From Elusimicrobia bacterium RIFOXYA2_FULL_50_26 (GTDB lineage Bacteria; Elusimicrobiota; Endomicrobiia; Endomicrobiales; XYA2-FULL-47-53), in assembly GCA_001800355.1 (NCBI GenBank), contig MGVF01000099.1:1-36167 (forward strand): a stretch of DNA of 36,167 nt, read 5' to 3'. Below the pieces are notes generated by a model, which saw nothing but the letters and a program-made list of their open reading frames with translations, was not told the origin of the DNA and ran no database searches. The translations under genes and the position numbers were made by a program. Each line of letters begins with the position of its first letter. Position 1 is the first letter of the stretch. Shown here in pieces: positions 7,907-15,943 of the stretch.

Positions 7907-9058
7907 ATGCGCGTTGCGATGATTATTGCCCGTTTTTACCCGGTACAATCAGGGTCGGAAATACAGTGCCGCACGCTATCCGGCTCATTGATAAAAAATA
8001 ATATTGAAACATTCGTTCTCACCCAAAGACTGCCGCAACAAACTCCTTTACAACAAATCGGCGGCATCCGTGTTCACCGCGTCGGCCTTCCGCTGCTTAA
8101 CAAAGTGGGATCGTTTTTTTTTATTATTTACGGCATTTTGTGGCTGTTACGGCGGCGCGGTAAGTTTGAAATACTTCATGCAAACCTTGCATCTTCGCCG
8201 GCAATACTCGCGGCCATGGCTGCAAAACTTACAGGGAAACCGGCTATCCTGAAAATCGGCGGCAGCCGCGGCAGCGGAGACGTTGCAACCTCGGTGGCAA
8301 CATGGTACGGTAAACTTAAACTTGCTTTCATAAGAAAAAACATTTCCGCATTTGTATGCCCCAGCAATGAAATTAAAGACGAGCTTCTCCGCGAAAAATT
8401 CCCTGCAAACAAAATCGTCGTGATTCCGAATTGCGTTGATACGGCCAGGTTTACGCCCTGCGAATCAAATTGCAAGATATTGATCCGGCAGAAATTCGGC
8501 CTGCCGCAAGATGCCGTCATAATAAATTACACCGGCAGGTTTGAGCCGGGAAAGGGCGTTGAAACACTTCTGGAATCCTGGCGGCGTTTCGAGAAAAACA
8601 ATCCCACGGCGCGACACTTACTTATAATCGTGGGATCCGGATCGCTTGAATCACACTTAAAAACACAGTCCGCGGGTTTGCGTTGTGTCCGCTTCATGGG
8701 GCAGCAGGAAGCTACGGCCGACTTATTCCGCGCCAGCGATGTATTCGTTCTTCCGTCGTTCGGTGAAGGCCTCTCCGGCGCGCTGCTGGAAGCTATGGCC
8801 TGCGGCCTTGCGTGCATAGTTACCAGGATAGGCGGAAATATTGACGTTGTAACCGACGGCCGCACAGGCATACTTTATGAACCCGGAAAGCCGGACGAAC
8901 TTTGCGCGGCAATCGAACGGATGATTGGAGATCAATCGTTAAGACGGCAACTTGGACAAAACGCGAGGTCTTTCGCGGAACAAAAAACCTCGGTTGAGAA
9001 TATAACTCAACGCTATATGGAACTTTATAAAAATGTGTGGAATTTGCGGTTGGTTTAA
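7907..9058 (+). CDS. Glycosyltransferase family 4 (GT-B fold)
   Basis: Retaining nucleotide-sugar transferase acting at the cytoplasmic face, most likely extending a lipid-linked oligosaccharide. The N-terminal acceptor domain starts MRVAMIIARFYPVQSG. The C-terminal Rossmann domain has GRFEPGKGVETLLESW (about residue 210) and PSFGEGLSGALLEAMACG (about 283), which contains the EX7E motif that binds the donor nucleotide. Its 383 residues are normal. The sugar specificity cannot be read from sequence. Its 3' end overlaps asnB by 26 bp. Confidence 0.9.
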   Translation: MRVAMIIARFYPVQSGSEIQCRTLSGSLIKNNIETFVLTQRLPQQTPLQQIGGIRVHRVGLPLLNKVGSFFFIIYGILWLLRRRGKFEILHANLASSPAILAAMAAKLTGKPAILKIGGSRGSGDVATSVATWYGKLKLAFIRKNISAFVCPSNEIKDELLREKFPANKIVVIPNCVDTARFTPCESNCKILIRQKFGLPQDAVIINYTGRFEPGKGVETLLESWRRFEKNNPTARHLLIIVGSGSLESHLKTQSAGLRCVRFMGQQEATADLFRASDVFVLPSFGEGLSGALLEAMACGLACIVTRIGGNIDVVTDGRTGILYEPGKPDELCAAIERMIGDQSLRRQLGQNARSFAEQKTSVENITQRYMELYKNVWNLRLV

Positions 9059-10931
9059 TTATTCCAAACCTCTGGAACGGCAAACGGACGAGCCGGTTCT
9101 CCGCGCGATGTGCAATAGCCTCGCGCATCGCGGCCCGGATGACGAAGGCATACATATCGGCCGGCACGCGGCTCTCGGTATGCGGCGGCTCTCCATAATT
9201 GACATAAAAACCGGCAACCAGCCGATTTATAACGAAGATAAAACCGTTACGGTAATTTGTAACGGGGAAATATATAATTTCAAACAGCTTAGAGCGGAGC
9301 TTGAAAAGAGCGGCCACCGGTTTTATACCAACAGCGACGTCGAAGTGATCGTTCATCTCTACGAGGAACGCGGCACGGGGCTTCTTCAATCGCTGCGGGG
9401 CATGTTCGCGTTTGCCATATTCGACAGCAAAAAGAACCTGCTTTTTCTTGCCCGCGACCGAATCGGCAAAAAACCGCTTGTCTACACGAAAAACGACGGC
9501 CATCTTGTTTTCGCATCCGAGATCAAATCGCTTCTAGAATTTCCAGGTATCGAAAAAAGCGTAAACCGCGAAGCGATTGACCTTTATCTCACATACCAGT
9601 ACGTACCATCCCCATTAAGCGCATTCAACAACATTTTCAAGCTGCCGCCGGCGCATTTTCTTATTTGCAACGCGGACGGCTCAACACGCATAGAACGTTA
9701 TTGGAACGTTGATTTTACGACAAAATCAAATTTCTCCGCGCGCGAGTGGGAAGAAAGGGTTATTGACAAGCTAAATGAGGCGACGCGCCTGCGCATGATT
9801 AGCGACGTGCCGCTGGGCGCATTCCTTTCCGGAGGGATAGACTCATCCGCCGTCGTCGCGCTTATGGCCGCAGGATCTTCAACGCCGGTAAAAACATTTT
9901 CCATCGGATTCAAGGAAGAGGATTACTCCGAGTTAAAGTACGCCGCCCAGGTTGCGCGCCACGTGGGAAGCGATCACCATGAATTGATAGTTGAACCTGG
10001 AACAGTTGACATACTGCCGAAACTGGCCTGGCATTACAATGAACCGTTCGGGGATTCCTCGGCTCTTCCGTCATATTACGTTGCGCGCGAAACGCGCCGC
10101 TACGTTACCGTAGCCCTTAACGGCGACGGGGGCGACGAAAGTTTTGCCGGCTACCTCCGTTACCGCGCTTTTGTGCTGTCGAAAGCCGTCGCACCGGTTG
10201 CAAAAACGTTGTCGGCGCCGCTTTTGCCGGCTTCATCTTTTTTGTTGAAACATACCTCAAACGCAAATGTGCGCAGGTTACTCAACAGGCTTAACATTTT
10301 CTTATCCGCAATGAACGAACCGCCCGCAAGGCGCAACCTGCGCTGGCACAGCATTTTCAACGATGAACGAAAGGCGGCTCTTTATTCCGCAGACATGAGG
10401 AATCTCCTGGACGGCAAAAACTGTTCTTCACACCTTGAAAACTTGTTTATCGGGGCGCCTGCAAATAATGACATTGACCGGCTTCTATACACGGATATAA
10501 TGTCCTACCTGCCGGAATGCCTGCTGGTTAAAATGGACATAGCATCCATGGCAAATTCACTTGAAGCGCGGAGCCCGTTTTTGGATCACGAGCTTATAGA
10601 ACTTGCCGCGCACATGCCGGCCGGTTTAAAACTGCACGGCCTGACCGGTAAATATATCCTTAAAAAAGCGCTGCGAAATATGCTGCCCGCCGCCATACTT
10701 AACAGGAAAAAAATGGGTTTCGCGATACCGGTTCATCACTGGTTCCGCGGCGATTTGAAAAACTATATCAGCGACATCCTTTTATCTCCGCAATTTCTGC
10801 AAAGAAACTATTTCGATAAAAATGCCGTCGAACGGCTGATAAAGGAACACAACCAGGGAGCGGCGGAACACGGCTACAGGCTCTGGAGCCTTCTGATGCT
10901 GGAACTCTGGCACCGGGCGTATAATTTATGA
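9033..10931 (+). CDS. asnB: Glutamine-hydrolysing asparagine synthetase-type amidotransferase (AsnB)
   Basis: ATP-dependent amidotransferase. The N-terminal Ntn-hydrolase glutaminase domain begins MCGICGWF, where Cys2 becomes the nucleophile after Met removal, and shows the glutamine-site motifs LAHRGPDDEG and NGEIYN. The synthetase domain has the PP-loop FLSGGIDSSAVVALM (about residue 262) and NGDGGDESFAGYLRY (about 365). Its 632 residues are full length. Genes of this type occur in exopolysaccharide and capsule loci, where they may amidate sugar acids rather than make asparagine; the sequence does not decide this. The start is fixed by the need for Cys2 and lies within the preceding GT4 gene. 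Repeat DNA begins about 30 bp after the stop. Confidence 0.92.
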   Translation: MCGICGWFNYSKPLERQTDEPVLRAMCNSLAHRGPDDEGIHIGRHAALGMRRLSIIDIKTGNQPIYNEDKTVTVICNGEIYNFKQLRAELEKSGHRFYTNSDVEVIVHLYEERGTGLLQSLRGMFAFAIFDSKKNLLFLARDRIGKKPLVYTKNDGHLVFASEIKSLLEFPGIEKSVNREAIDLYLTYQYVPSPLSAFNNIFKLPPAHFLICNADGSTRIERYWNVDFTTKSNFSAREWEERVIDKLNEATRLRMISDVPLGAFLSGGIDSSAVVALMAAGSSTPVKTFSIGFKEEDYSELKYAAQVARHVGSDHHELIVEPGTVDILPKLAWHYNEPFGDSSALPSYYVARETRRYVTVALNGDGGDESFAGYLRYRAFVLSKAVAPVAKTLSAPLLPASSFLLKHTSNANVRRLLNRLNIFLSAMNEPPARRNLRWHSIFNDERKAALYSADMRNLLDGKNCSSHLENLFIGAPANNDIDRLLYTDIMSYLPECLLVKMDIASMANSLEARSPFLDHELIELAAHMPAGLKLHGLTGKYILKKALRNMLPAAILNRKKMGFAIPVHHWFRGDLKNYISDILLSPQFLQRNYFDKNAVERLIKEHNQGAAEHGYRLWSLLMLELWHRAYNL

Positions 10932-10984
10932 ACTGACGTTACGCAAGAAATGCCAAAGTTGCTGTCATTGCGAGCGAACAGACT

Positions 10985-11133
10985 GTGTCATAATTGTCTT
11001 TTGCTCCGTACGTCATACCGGAATCCCTTAAATGCCTTAATCCGGTATCCAGTCTCGACGGAAGATCTGGACTCCGGCTTTCGCCGGAGTGACGAAAACA
11101 GGGGCTTTTGACTATAAAACGTAATTATGACAC
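10985..11133 (+). repeat. Second-level inverted repeat nested in the 10963 element
   Basis: GTGTCATAATT (10985-10995) and its exact reverse complement AATTATGACAC (11123-11133) enclose 149 bp, wholly inside the outer pair. The arm sequence differs from the outer arms, as expected if one element inserted into another. Confidence 0.65.
11012..11093 (+). repeat. Innermost imperfect palindrome (CCGGA...TCCGG type)
   Basis: GTCATACCGGA (11012-11022) faces CCGGAGTGAC (11084-11093) as an imperfect inverted repeat, and the interior has repeated near-complementary pieces (CCGGTATCCAGTC, ATCTGGACTCCGG) that would fold into a cruciform-like structure. It resembles the common 'rTCATTCCGGCGAAAGCCGGAATCC' repeat class (from memory). 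Confidence 0.6.
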
Positions 11134-11214
11134 TGCCTTCTCGCTGTTTCGTATCAAAACGACGAGATTGCTTCGTCGCCAGGGCTCCTCGCAATGACAC
11201 GGAAATGATTTTTG

Positions 11215-11934
11215 ATGGATAAAATGAATACTCTTGTAATAATACCTACATACAACGAGGCCGAAAACATCGGGCGGGTTATACCTGCGATGCGCCTTGC
11301 CACGCCGCAGGCCACGATTCTCGTTGTTGACGATAATTCGCCGGACGGTACCGCGCGCATCGTGGAGAAACTGTCGGCGGCCGACCATCTTGTGAAACTG
11401 GTTGCCAGGGAAAAGAAAAAGGGCCGCGGCAGCGCCGTGCTCGAGGGCATTGCATTCGGTATAAATAACGGTTTCGATCTTATAGCCGAGATGGATGCTG
11501 ATTTATCACACGACCCTGCAGATTTCCCGAAATTGATTGAAAAAACGAAAGAAGCGGACGTCGTTATAGGCTCGCGCTATATCGCCGGCAGCAGCATAAT
11601 TAACTGGCCGGCGGGCCGCAAAATTTTAAGCGCGTGCGCAAACCGGTATATACGCATGAACCTCGGCCTGCCCATAAATGACTGCACTAACGGCTACCGT
11701 GTCTACTCAAGAGCCGCTGCTGAAACAATTATTAAGACAGGCCTGCGCACCAGCGGCCATATTGCATTGTCCGAGATAGCGTACATCCTGTTCATGGCCG
11801 GGTTTACTTTCGGCGAAATACCGGTAACGTTCGTAAACCGCAAATATGGCCGATCCACAACCAATTTTCACGAAATTGCCGCATCGCTTGCGGCTATTCA
11901 TATAATCAAAAATACTAACCGAGTGTCCCTTTAG
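11215..11934 (+). CDS. GT2 glycosyltransferase, polyprenyl-phosphate mannose synthase (DPM1)-like
   Basis: Transfers a hexose from a nucleotide sugar to a polyprenyl phosphate, making the lipid-linked donor used by GT-C enzymes. The N-terminus VIIPTYNEAENIG, VDDNSPDGTA, the metal-binding EMDADLSHDP and DCTNGYRVYS are close to DPM1-type enzymes. There is no C-terminal membrane domain, as in short DPM1 proteins. The ORF-track start is TTG 11212; ATG 11215 or ATG 11224 (MNTLVIIPTYNE) are better, and no Shine-Dalgarno sequence separates them. The last codons (RVSL and stop) fall inside the palindrome at 11923-12052, so the natural C-terminus has been replaced or trimmed. Two GT-C proteins in the window could use its product. 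Confidence 0.87.
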   Translation: MDKMNTLVIIPTYNEAENIGRVIPAMRLATPQATILVVDDNSPDGTARIVEKLSAADHLVKLVAREKKKGRGSAVLEGIAFGINNGFDLIAEMDADLSHDPADFPKLIEKTKEADVVIGSRYIAGSSIINWPAGRKILSACANRYIRMNLGLPINDCTNGYRVYSRAAAETIIKTGLRTSGHIALSEIAYILFMAGFTFGEIPVTFVNRKYGRSTTNFHEIAASLAAIHIIKNTNRVSL

Positions 11935-12052
11935 CAGTTTTAGGTCATTGCGAGCGAGAGCGAAGCAATCTCGACGTTGCTTCTGATTAAAAGCGAGATT
12001 GCCCGCCCTTTGGGCTCGCAATGACGACAACTTCAAAACGCTAAAGAGACAC
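11923..12052 (+). repeat. 130-bp long palindrome with TCATTGCGAG core arms
   Basis: Three nested arm pairs: GTGTCCCTTTAGC (from 11923) with GCTAAAGAGACAC (to 12052), imperfect; GTCATTGCGAG (11944-11954) with CTCGCAATGAC (12015-12025), exact; and GCAATCTCG (11965-11973) with CGAGATTGC (11994-12002), exact. It belongs to the same family as the 10963 element, so the DPM1-like gene is bracketed by two copies. The left arm contains that gene's stop codon. Confidence 0.8.
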
Positions 12053-12096
12053 CTAACAGGTAATGCAATTTTTTTTCGTGTAAGGAGATAGGCTAT

Positions 12097-14028
12097 ATGG
12101 GAATACAAATCAGCAACAGCATGGAAAACCATTACGATAAATTTGGATTTAACATCAGGCTTTTCCTGTTTGTTTTTCTCATTTTCAGTTACTGTCTCTA
12201 CCCTATCTGGTTACAACCGGTACCTATGCCGGTCAGGCTTTTGCTGTTGAATGCATTCTATTTCCTCATAGCCGTCCCCATGCTTTTCATTCGTATGAGG
12301 GATGAAACAACGGAAATATCCAGCTCAACTTTCGCGACCCGGCTAAAGGCGCGCGCAGGGGAAATAGCTGCCGTTATATTTGTATCAGCCCTGCATATAC
12401 CGATCATCAACACTCCCATACTTATAGGCGGTGATGAGCAGTCTCATGCCGGCCCGGCCGCTTACCTGCTTGGCCATGTATTTACCGCGATAAACCCGCT
12501 TATCGTACATTTGTTTATGGCCGCATTGGCCGCCTTTCTAATTTTTATCGCCGTACGCCTGCGGAAAAAGCTTTGGCAACCTACGGGAAATACAGCGATT
12601 ATTATAATTGGCTTTATAATTGTAAACCTTTATTTTCTTGTGTTGGCACATAAAGGGTTTTACATGGAAATCGGCAAATGGCAGACTATCCTTCGCTATC
12701 CGCCGTTAAGCAAGTTCTTATACCTTTACGCGTACGGATTGTTCGGTATTCACGAATGGGCGCCGCGGCTGGTTCAATTGCTTTTTGTAGCCGGGGCCGC
12801 GGCCTATGCCGCATCCTTTGCCGAACTTGCAGGCGCAAAGATACAGCGCCCATTTGCAATATTAGTTTTTATGTTGTTTCCTTCCTTCTTCAATCTTGCC
12901 AACAGCGCTGAACTTGAGGGTGGAACCATATTTTTCTTTACGGCGGCATCCTACCATTTTTGCAAGGCGGCCATGCGCATGTCATACAGGGATATGCTGT
13001 TAACTTTTGTTTTCCTTGCTACCGGCCTTTTATACAAGCGCCTTCTAATGGGGCTGCTATTTCTTTTGATCGCTATAACTATTGCTCTTATTATCTTTAA
13101 AAAAGAAAATCGCACGTTTTACTGGAACTTTCTCAAAGGTTTCTGGATACCCATCGCCGCGGGTATGCCGTTTATCCTGATAGGAAAAATATATTACATA
13201 CGCAACGCCGGCCTTATCCTGTCCAACCTTTATGACCCCCGGATACTGGCTACAAATATAAGCCATGTACCACTCACCACTGGATATGTACTTGCCATTA
13301 TTGCGGCGGCTTCATTCGCCTATGTCCTGCTGCGTTTCAAGTGGAAGAATCCTGTCATTAATTATCTAATGGCGCTCTTTATTGTTTACTACATAATGAT
13401 ATCGGCTACCGAAGCCATCGGTTACACGCGGCACTCCCAGCCTTTTTACTTGCCGCTGGCCATATTCATTATCATATTCCTATCGGAAATGTTACGAAAG
13501 ATTCCTTCAAGGGCGGTGACTCTTACCTTTCAAATATGCATTATTACTTTTGCGGTTTATTATTCGCTATTGCAGGAGAATCCATTCCAGAGAACGACAT
13601 TGCTGCAACGCTACACCCAGGTATTTCCTTATAATGAGTTAATGGAATATTTAAATACTATTGAAGGAAATGTACGTGTCTATGCGCCCATGGAAACCGA
13701 CCCGAGCCATTTTTATCTTGCCAAACACGGGCTTGTAAAAAAAATACACTGGGACAGGAAAATACCGTATCCCATTATAAACGATTCGATTAAACGCCAT
13801 CTTGCAGCGACGGAATTCGACTTCGTTTTTATTCCGTACGCAGATACAATTTGCAGTTTACAATTGCAGCCCCGCAAATTGGCTGACGAACTTATCCGGG
13901 AACAAAATTTCAGGGTTGAACGGGTGTTTACATATCACGGGAACACCGCCGTTTTACTGTACAATAATTTGAAAAATAGGTATAATTTATATCGTTATTT
14001 CAATACAAAATTCAAAAAGGATAATTGA
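12097..14028 (+). CDS. GT-C fold membrane glycosyltransferase (ArnT/PMT_2-like)
   Basis: Polytopic transferase that would use a polyprenyl-phosphate sugar at the periplasmic face. An acidic first-loop motif GGDEQSHA (about residue 110), corresponding to the catalytic Asp region of GT-C enzymes, and YPPLSKFLYLYAYGLFG (about 200), the counterpart of the PMT_2 'HPPL' segment, are visible. Ten or more hydrophobic segments reach about residue 480, followed by a soluble C-terminal domain. AAGGAG (12082-12087) lies 9 nt before the ATG. The end overlaps the next gene by one base (TGATG). The 643-residue length is usual for the class. Donor and acceptor cannot be predicted, though the upstream DPM1-like enzyme suggests a polyprenyl-P-hexose donor. 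Confidence 0.8.
   Translation: MGIQISNSMENHYDKFGFNIRLFLFVFLIFSYCLYPIWLQPVPMPVRLLLLNAFYFLIAVPMLFIRMRDETTEISSSTFATRLKARAGEIAAVIFVSALHIPIINTPILIGGDEQSHAGPAAYLLGHVFTAINPLIVHLFMAALAAFLIFIAVRLRKKLWQPTGNTAIIIIGFIIVNLYFLVLAHKGFYMEIGKWQTILRYPPLSKFLYLYAYGLFGIHEWAPRLVQLLFVAGAAAYAASFAELAGAKIQRPFAILVFMLFPSFFNLANSAELEGGTIFFFTAASYHFCKAAMRMSYRDMLLTFVFLATGLLYKRLLMGLLFLLIAITIALIIFKKENRTFYWNFLKGFWIPIAAGMPFILIGKIYYIRNAGLILSNLYDPRILATNISHVPLTTGYVLAIIAAASFAYVLLRFKWKNPVINYLMALFIVYYIMISATEAIGYTRHSQPFYLPLAIFIIIFLSEMLRKIPSRAVTLTFQICIITFAVYYSLLQENPFQRTTLLQRYTQVFPYNELMEYLNTIEGNVRVYAPMETDPSHFYLAKHGLVKKIHWDRKIPYPIINDSIKRHLAATEFDFVFIPYADTICSLQLQPRKLADELIREQNFRVERVFTYHGNTAVLLYNNLKNRYNLYRYFNTKFKKDN
13958..13986 (+). promoter_or_regulatory. 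Possible internal promoter before the sugar-nucleotide genes
   Basis: TGTACA (4/6 of a -35) at 13958-13963, a 17-bp spacer and a perfect TATAAT at 13981-13986, inside the 3' end of the GT-C gene. The predicted start near 13993 gives a leader of about 35 nt before ATG 14028, with AAAGG at 14016-14020 as ribosome binding site. It could start a separate transcript for the nucleotide-sugar cassette. Confidence 0.4.
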
Positions 14029-14960
14029 TGAAAATACTTGTTACGGGCGGCGCGGGATACATAGGCTCGGTGCTTGTGCCGCAACTTCTTTCTGAAGGCC
14101 ATGGCGTAACCGTAGTAGATAACCTGATGTACGGGCAAAACTCGCTTGTCGAGTGTTGTATCAACCCCATGTTTTCGATTGTGCGCGGCGATGCGCGCGA
14201 TGAAAACCTTGTAAAATCACTGATAAAAACGCATGACGTTATAATCCCGCTCGCGGCTCTCGTCGGAGCTCCGCTATGCGACCGGGACCGCCTGGCCGCA
14301 CGCTCAACCAACACGGACGCCATCAGCCTTATCGCGCGTAACGCATCCCCTTCTCAATGGATAATAATGCCTACTACGAACTCCGGCTACGGCATTGGGC
14401 AAAAAGATAAATTTTGCACCGAGGAAACCCCGATGAACCCCATATCGCTATATGGCGTAACCAAGGTTGAGGCGGAAAAAGCGATACTTGGGCGCGGCAA
14501 CGCGGTGTCTTTGCGGCTTGCCACCGTATTCGGCATGTCGCCGCGTATGCGCATTGACCTGATGGTAAACGATTTTGTTCATCGCGCCGTTACAGACAGA
14601 TTTATCGTTCTGTTCGAGGGACATTTCCGGCGCAACTTTATACACATAAGGGACGTTGCGCGGGCTTTTCTCCACGTGCTTGAAAATTTTAACGCAATGA
14701 AAAACGAACCGTATAACGTCGGGCTTTCCGAGGCGAATCTGACGAAAATAGAGCTTTGCGCCCGCATAAAACAACAGCTTCCCTGTTTCGTATACATGGA
14801 AGCTCCCGTCGGCGAAGACACTGACAAGCGTGATTACCTTGTTTCCAACGAAAAAATAGAAAAAACCGGTTTTAAACCGGCGGTCGGGCTTGATGAAGGA
14901 ATAAAGGAACTCATAAAAGGTTACACCATTATCAGGAATAATAAATACGGAAACAACTGA
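14028..14960 (+). CDS. NAD-dependent sugar-nucleotide epimerase/dehydratase (extended SDR)
   Basis: Extended short-chain dehydrogenase acting on a nucleotide sugar. The Rossmann motif GGAGYIG is at the N-terminus, LAALVGAPLC follows beta strand 4, and the catalytic pair is intact as YGVTK (about residues 144-148). FRRNFIHIRDVARAF and YNVGLSEANLTK are usual substrate-domain segments. Its 310 residues match the family. The ORF track includes an upstream TTG, but ATG 14028 is in contact with the previous stop (TGATG) and has AAAGG 7 nt upstream. UDP-glucose 4-epimerase-like in outline, but epimerase and dehydratase cannot be told apart here. Confidence 0.88.
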   Translation: MKILVTGGAGYIGSVLVPQLLSEGHGVTVVDNLMYGQNSLVECCINPMFSIVRGDARDENLVKSLIKTHDVIIPLAALVGAPLCDRDRLAARSTNTDAISLIARNASPSQWIIMPTTNSGYGIGQKDKFCTEETPMNPISLYGVTKVEAEKAILGRGNAVSLRLATVFGMSPRMRIDLMVNDFVHRAVTDRFIVLFEGHFRRNFIHIRDVARAFLHVLENFNAMKNEPYNVGLSEANLTKIELCARIKQQLPCFVYMEAPVGEDTDKRDYLVSNEKIEKTGFKPAVGLDEGIKELIKGYTIIRNNKYGNN

Positions 14961-15940
14961 TGGAAGAAAGAACAATTAAAAAGGCGCTGATAACCGGCGT
15001 AGCGGGATCTGGCGGAAGCTACCTGGCAGATTATATCGCGGAACACCATCCCGGCGTAGAACTCCACGGCATTGCCCGCTGGCACAGCACAAGCGTTCAG
15101 AAAAACCTCGAAAAATGCTCCTCAAAAATACAACTCCACGAGTGCGATCTCACCGATTTTTCCTCAGTATTGCCTGTTCTTACGGGCGTCCGTCCTGACG
15201 CAATTTTCCACATCGCTTCCTATGCCAACGTGCGCGCCTCGTTTTTAACGCCGCTTGCGGTGCTAAACAATAACATCATGGGAACGGCCGTGCTTTTCGA
15301 GGCGGTGCGCGCGGCGGGCATTGAGCCTGTCATCCAGTTATGCAGCACGTCCGAGGTTTACGGCCAGGTTGACCCGAAAAATGTGCCGATTACCGAGGAA
15401 TGCCCGCTTAACCCTTCAAGCCCTTACGCAGTATCAAAAGCCGCGCAGGACCTGATGGGGTTTACCTATTTTCGCAGTTACGGGATGAAAATTATCCGCA
15501 CCCGCATGTTCGCATACTTAAATCCCCGACGCGCAGACCTGTTTGCCACGTCGTTCGCCATGCAGATAGCACGCATAGAACGCGGGCTGCAAAAGGAACT
15601 TGTGCATGGCAATCTTGATTCCGTGCGCACAATCATTGACGTGCGCGACGCCATGGAATCCTACTGGGTGGCTTCGACGCGCTGCGAATTCGGCCAGGCC
15701 TATAACATAGGCGGCACAACCGTAATAAAAGTAGGCGAGCTGCTCGAGCTTTTAAAGAAAATGTCCTCAACAACTATTGCCACGCGCCAGGACCCGGCGC
15801 TGTTAAGGCCTGCCGACGTAACACTGCAAATACCGGATACCTCAAAATTCCAGAATGCAACCGGCTGGAAACCGAAGTATAACTTTGAGGACAGCATCCG
15901 CTACCTTCTCGAATACTGCCGCAAGGCGCAAACCGCATAA
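14960..15940 (+). CDS. GDP-mannose 4,6-dehydratase / GDP-6-deoxy-4-keto reductase-like extended SDR
   Basis: Extended SDR most like the Gmd/Rmd group, which act on GDP-sugars. Features include the N-terminal glycine motif GVAGSGGSYL, CSTSEVYG, the catalytic YAVSK and the Gmd/Rmd-type segment GNLDSVRTIIDVRDAME (about residue 214). The serine/tyrosine/lysine triad is intact. It shares one base with the previous gene (TGATG) and is followed 3 bp later by the E1 alpha gene. With an HddA/HddC pair downstream, a GDP-heptose 4,6-dehydratase role like that of B. pseudomallei WcbK is a reasonable alternative to GDP-mannose. Dehydratase versus reductase is unresolved. Confidence 0.85.
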   Translation: MEERTIKKALITGVAGSGGSYLADYIAEHHPGVELHGIARWHSTSVQKNLEKCSSKIQLHECDLTDFSSVLPVLTGVRPDAIFHIASYANVRASFLTPLAVLNNNIMGTAVLFEAVRAAGIEPVIQLCSTSEVYGQVDPKNVPITEECPLNPSSPYAVSKAAQDLMGFTYFRSYGMKIIRTRMFAYLNPRRADLFATSFAMQIARIERGLQKELVHGNLDSVRTIIDVRDAMESYWVASTRCEFGQAYNIGGTTVIKVGELLELLKKMSSTTIATRQDPALLRPADVTLQIPDTSKFQNATGWKPKYNFEDSIRYLLEYCRKAQTA

Positions 15941-15943
15941 AAT

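Larger units (their letters stand above)
10963..11199 (+). repeat. Composite palindromic element bounded by TGTCATTGCGAG inverted repeats
   Basis: TGTCATTGCGAG (10963-10974) and its exact reverse complement CTCGCAATGACA (11188-11199) bound 237 bp between asnB and the next gene. Two further inverted-repeat pairs are nested inside and listed separately. No protein gene is supported; the minus-strand ORFs here are read-through of the repeats. Ends of this kind are a familiar dispersed repeat in many bacterial genomes (from memory). Confidence 0.8.

Noticed and set aside
8820-9503. Minus-strand 227-aa ORF opposite the GT4 and asnB genes
   Set aside because: It covers conserved domains of two real genes on the other strand; no motif or ribosome binding site.
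10988-11450. Minus-strand ORFs at 10988, 11125 and 11154
   Set aside because: They translate the nested palindromes and the antisense of the GT2 gene (e.g. the 'CHCEEPWRRSN' read-through often mis-annotated from such repeats).
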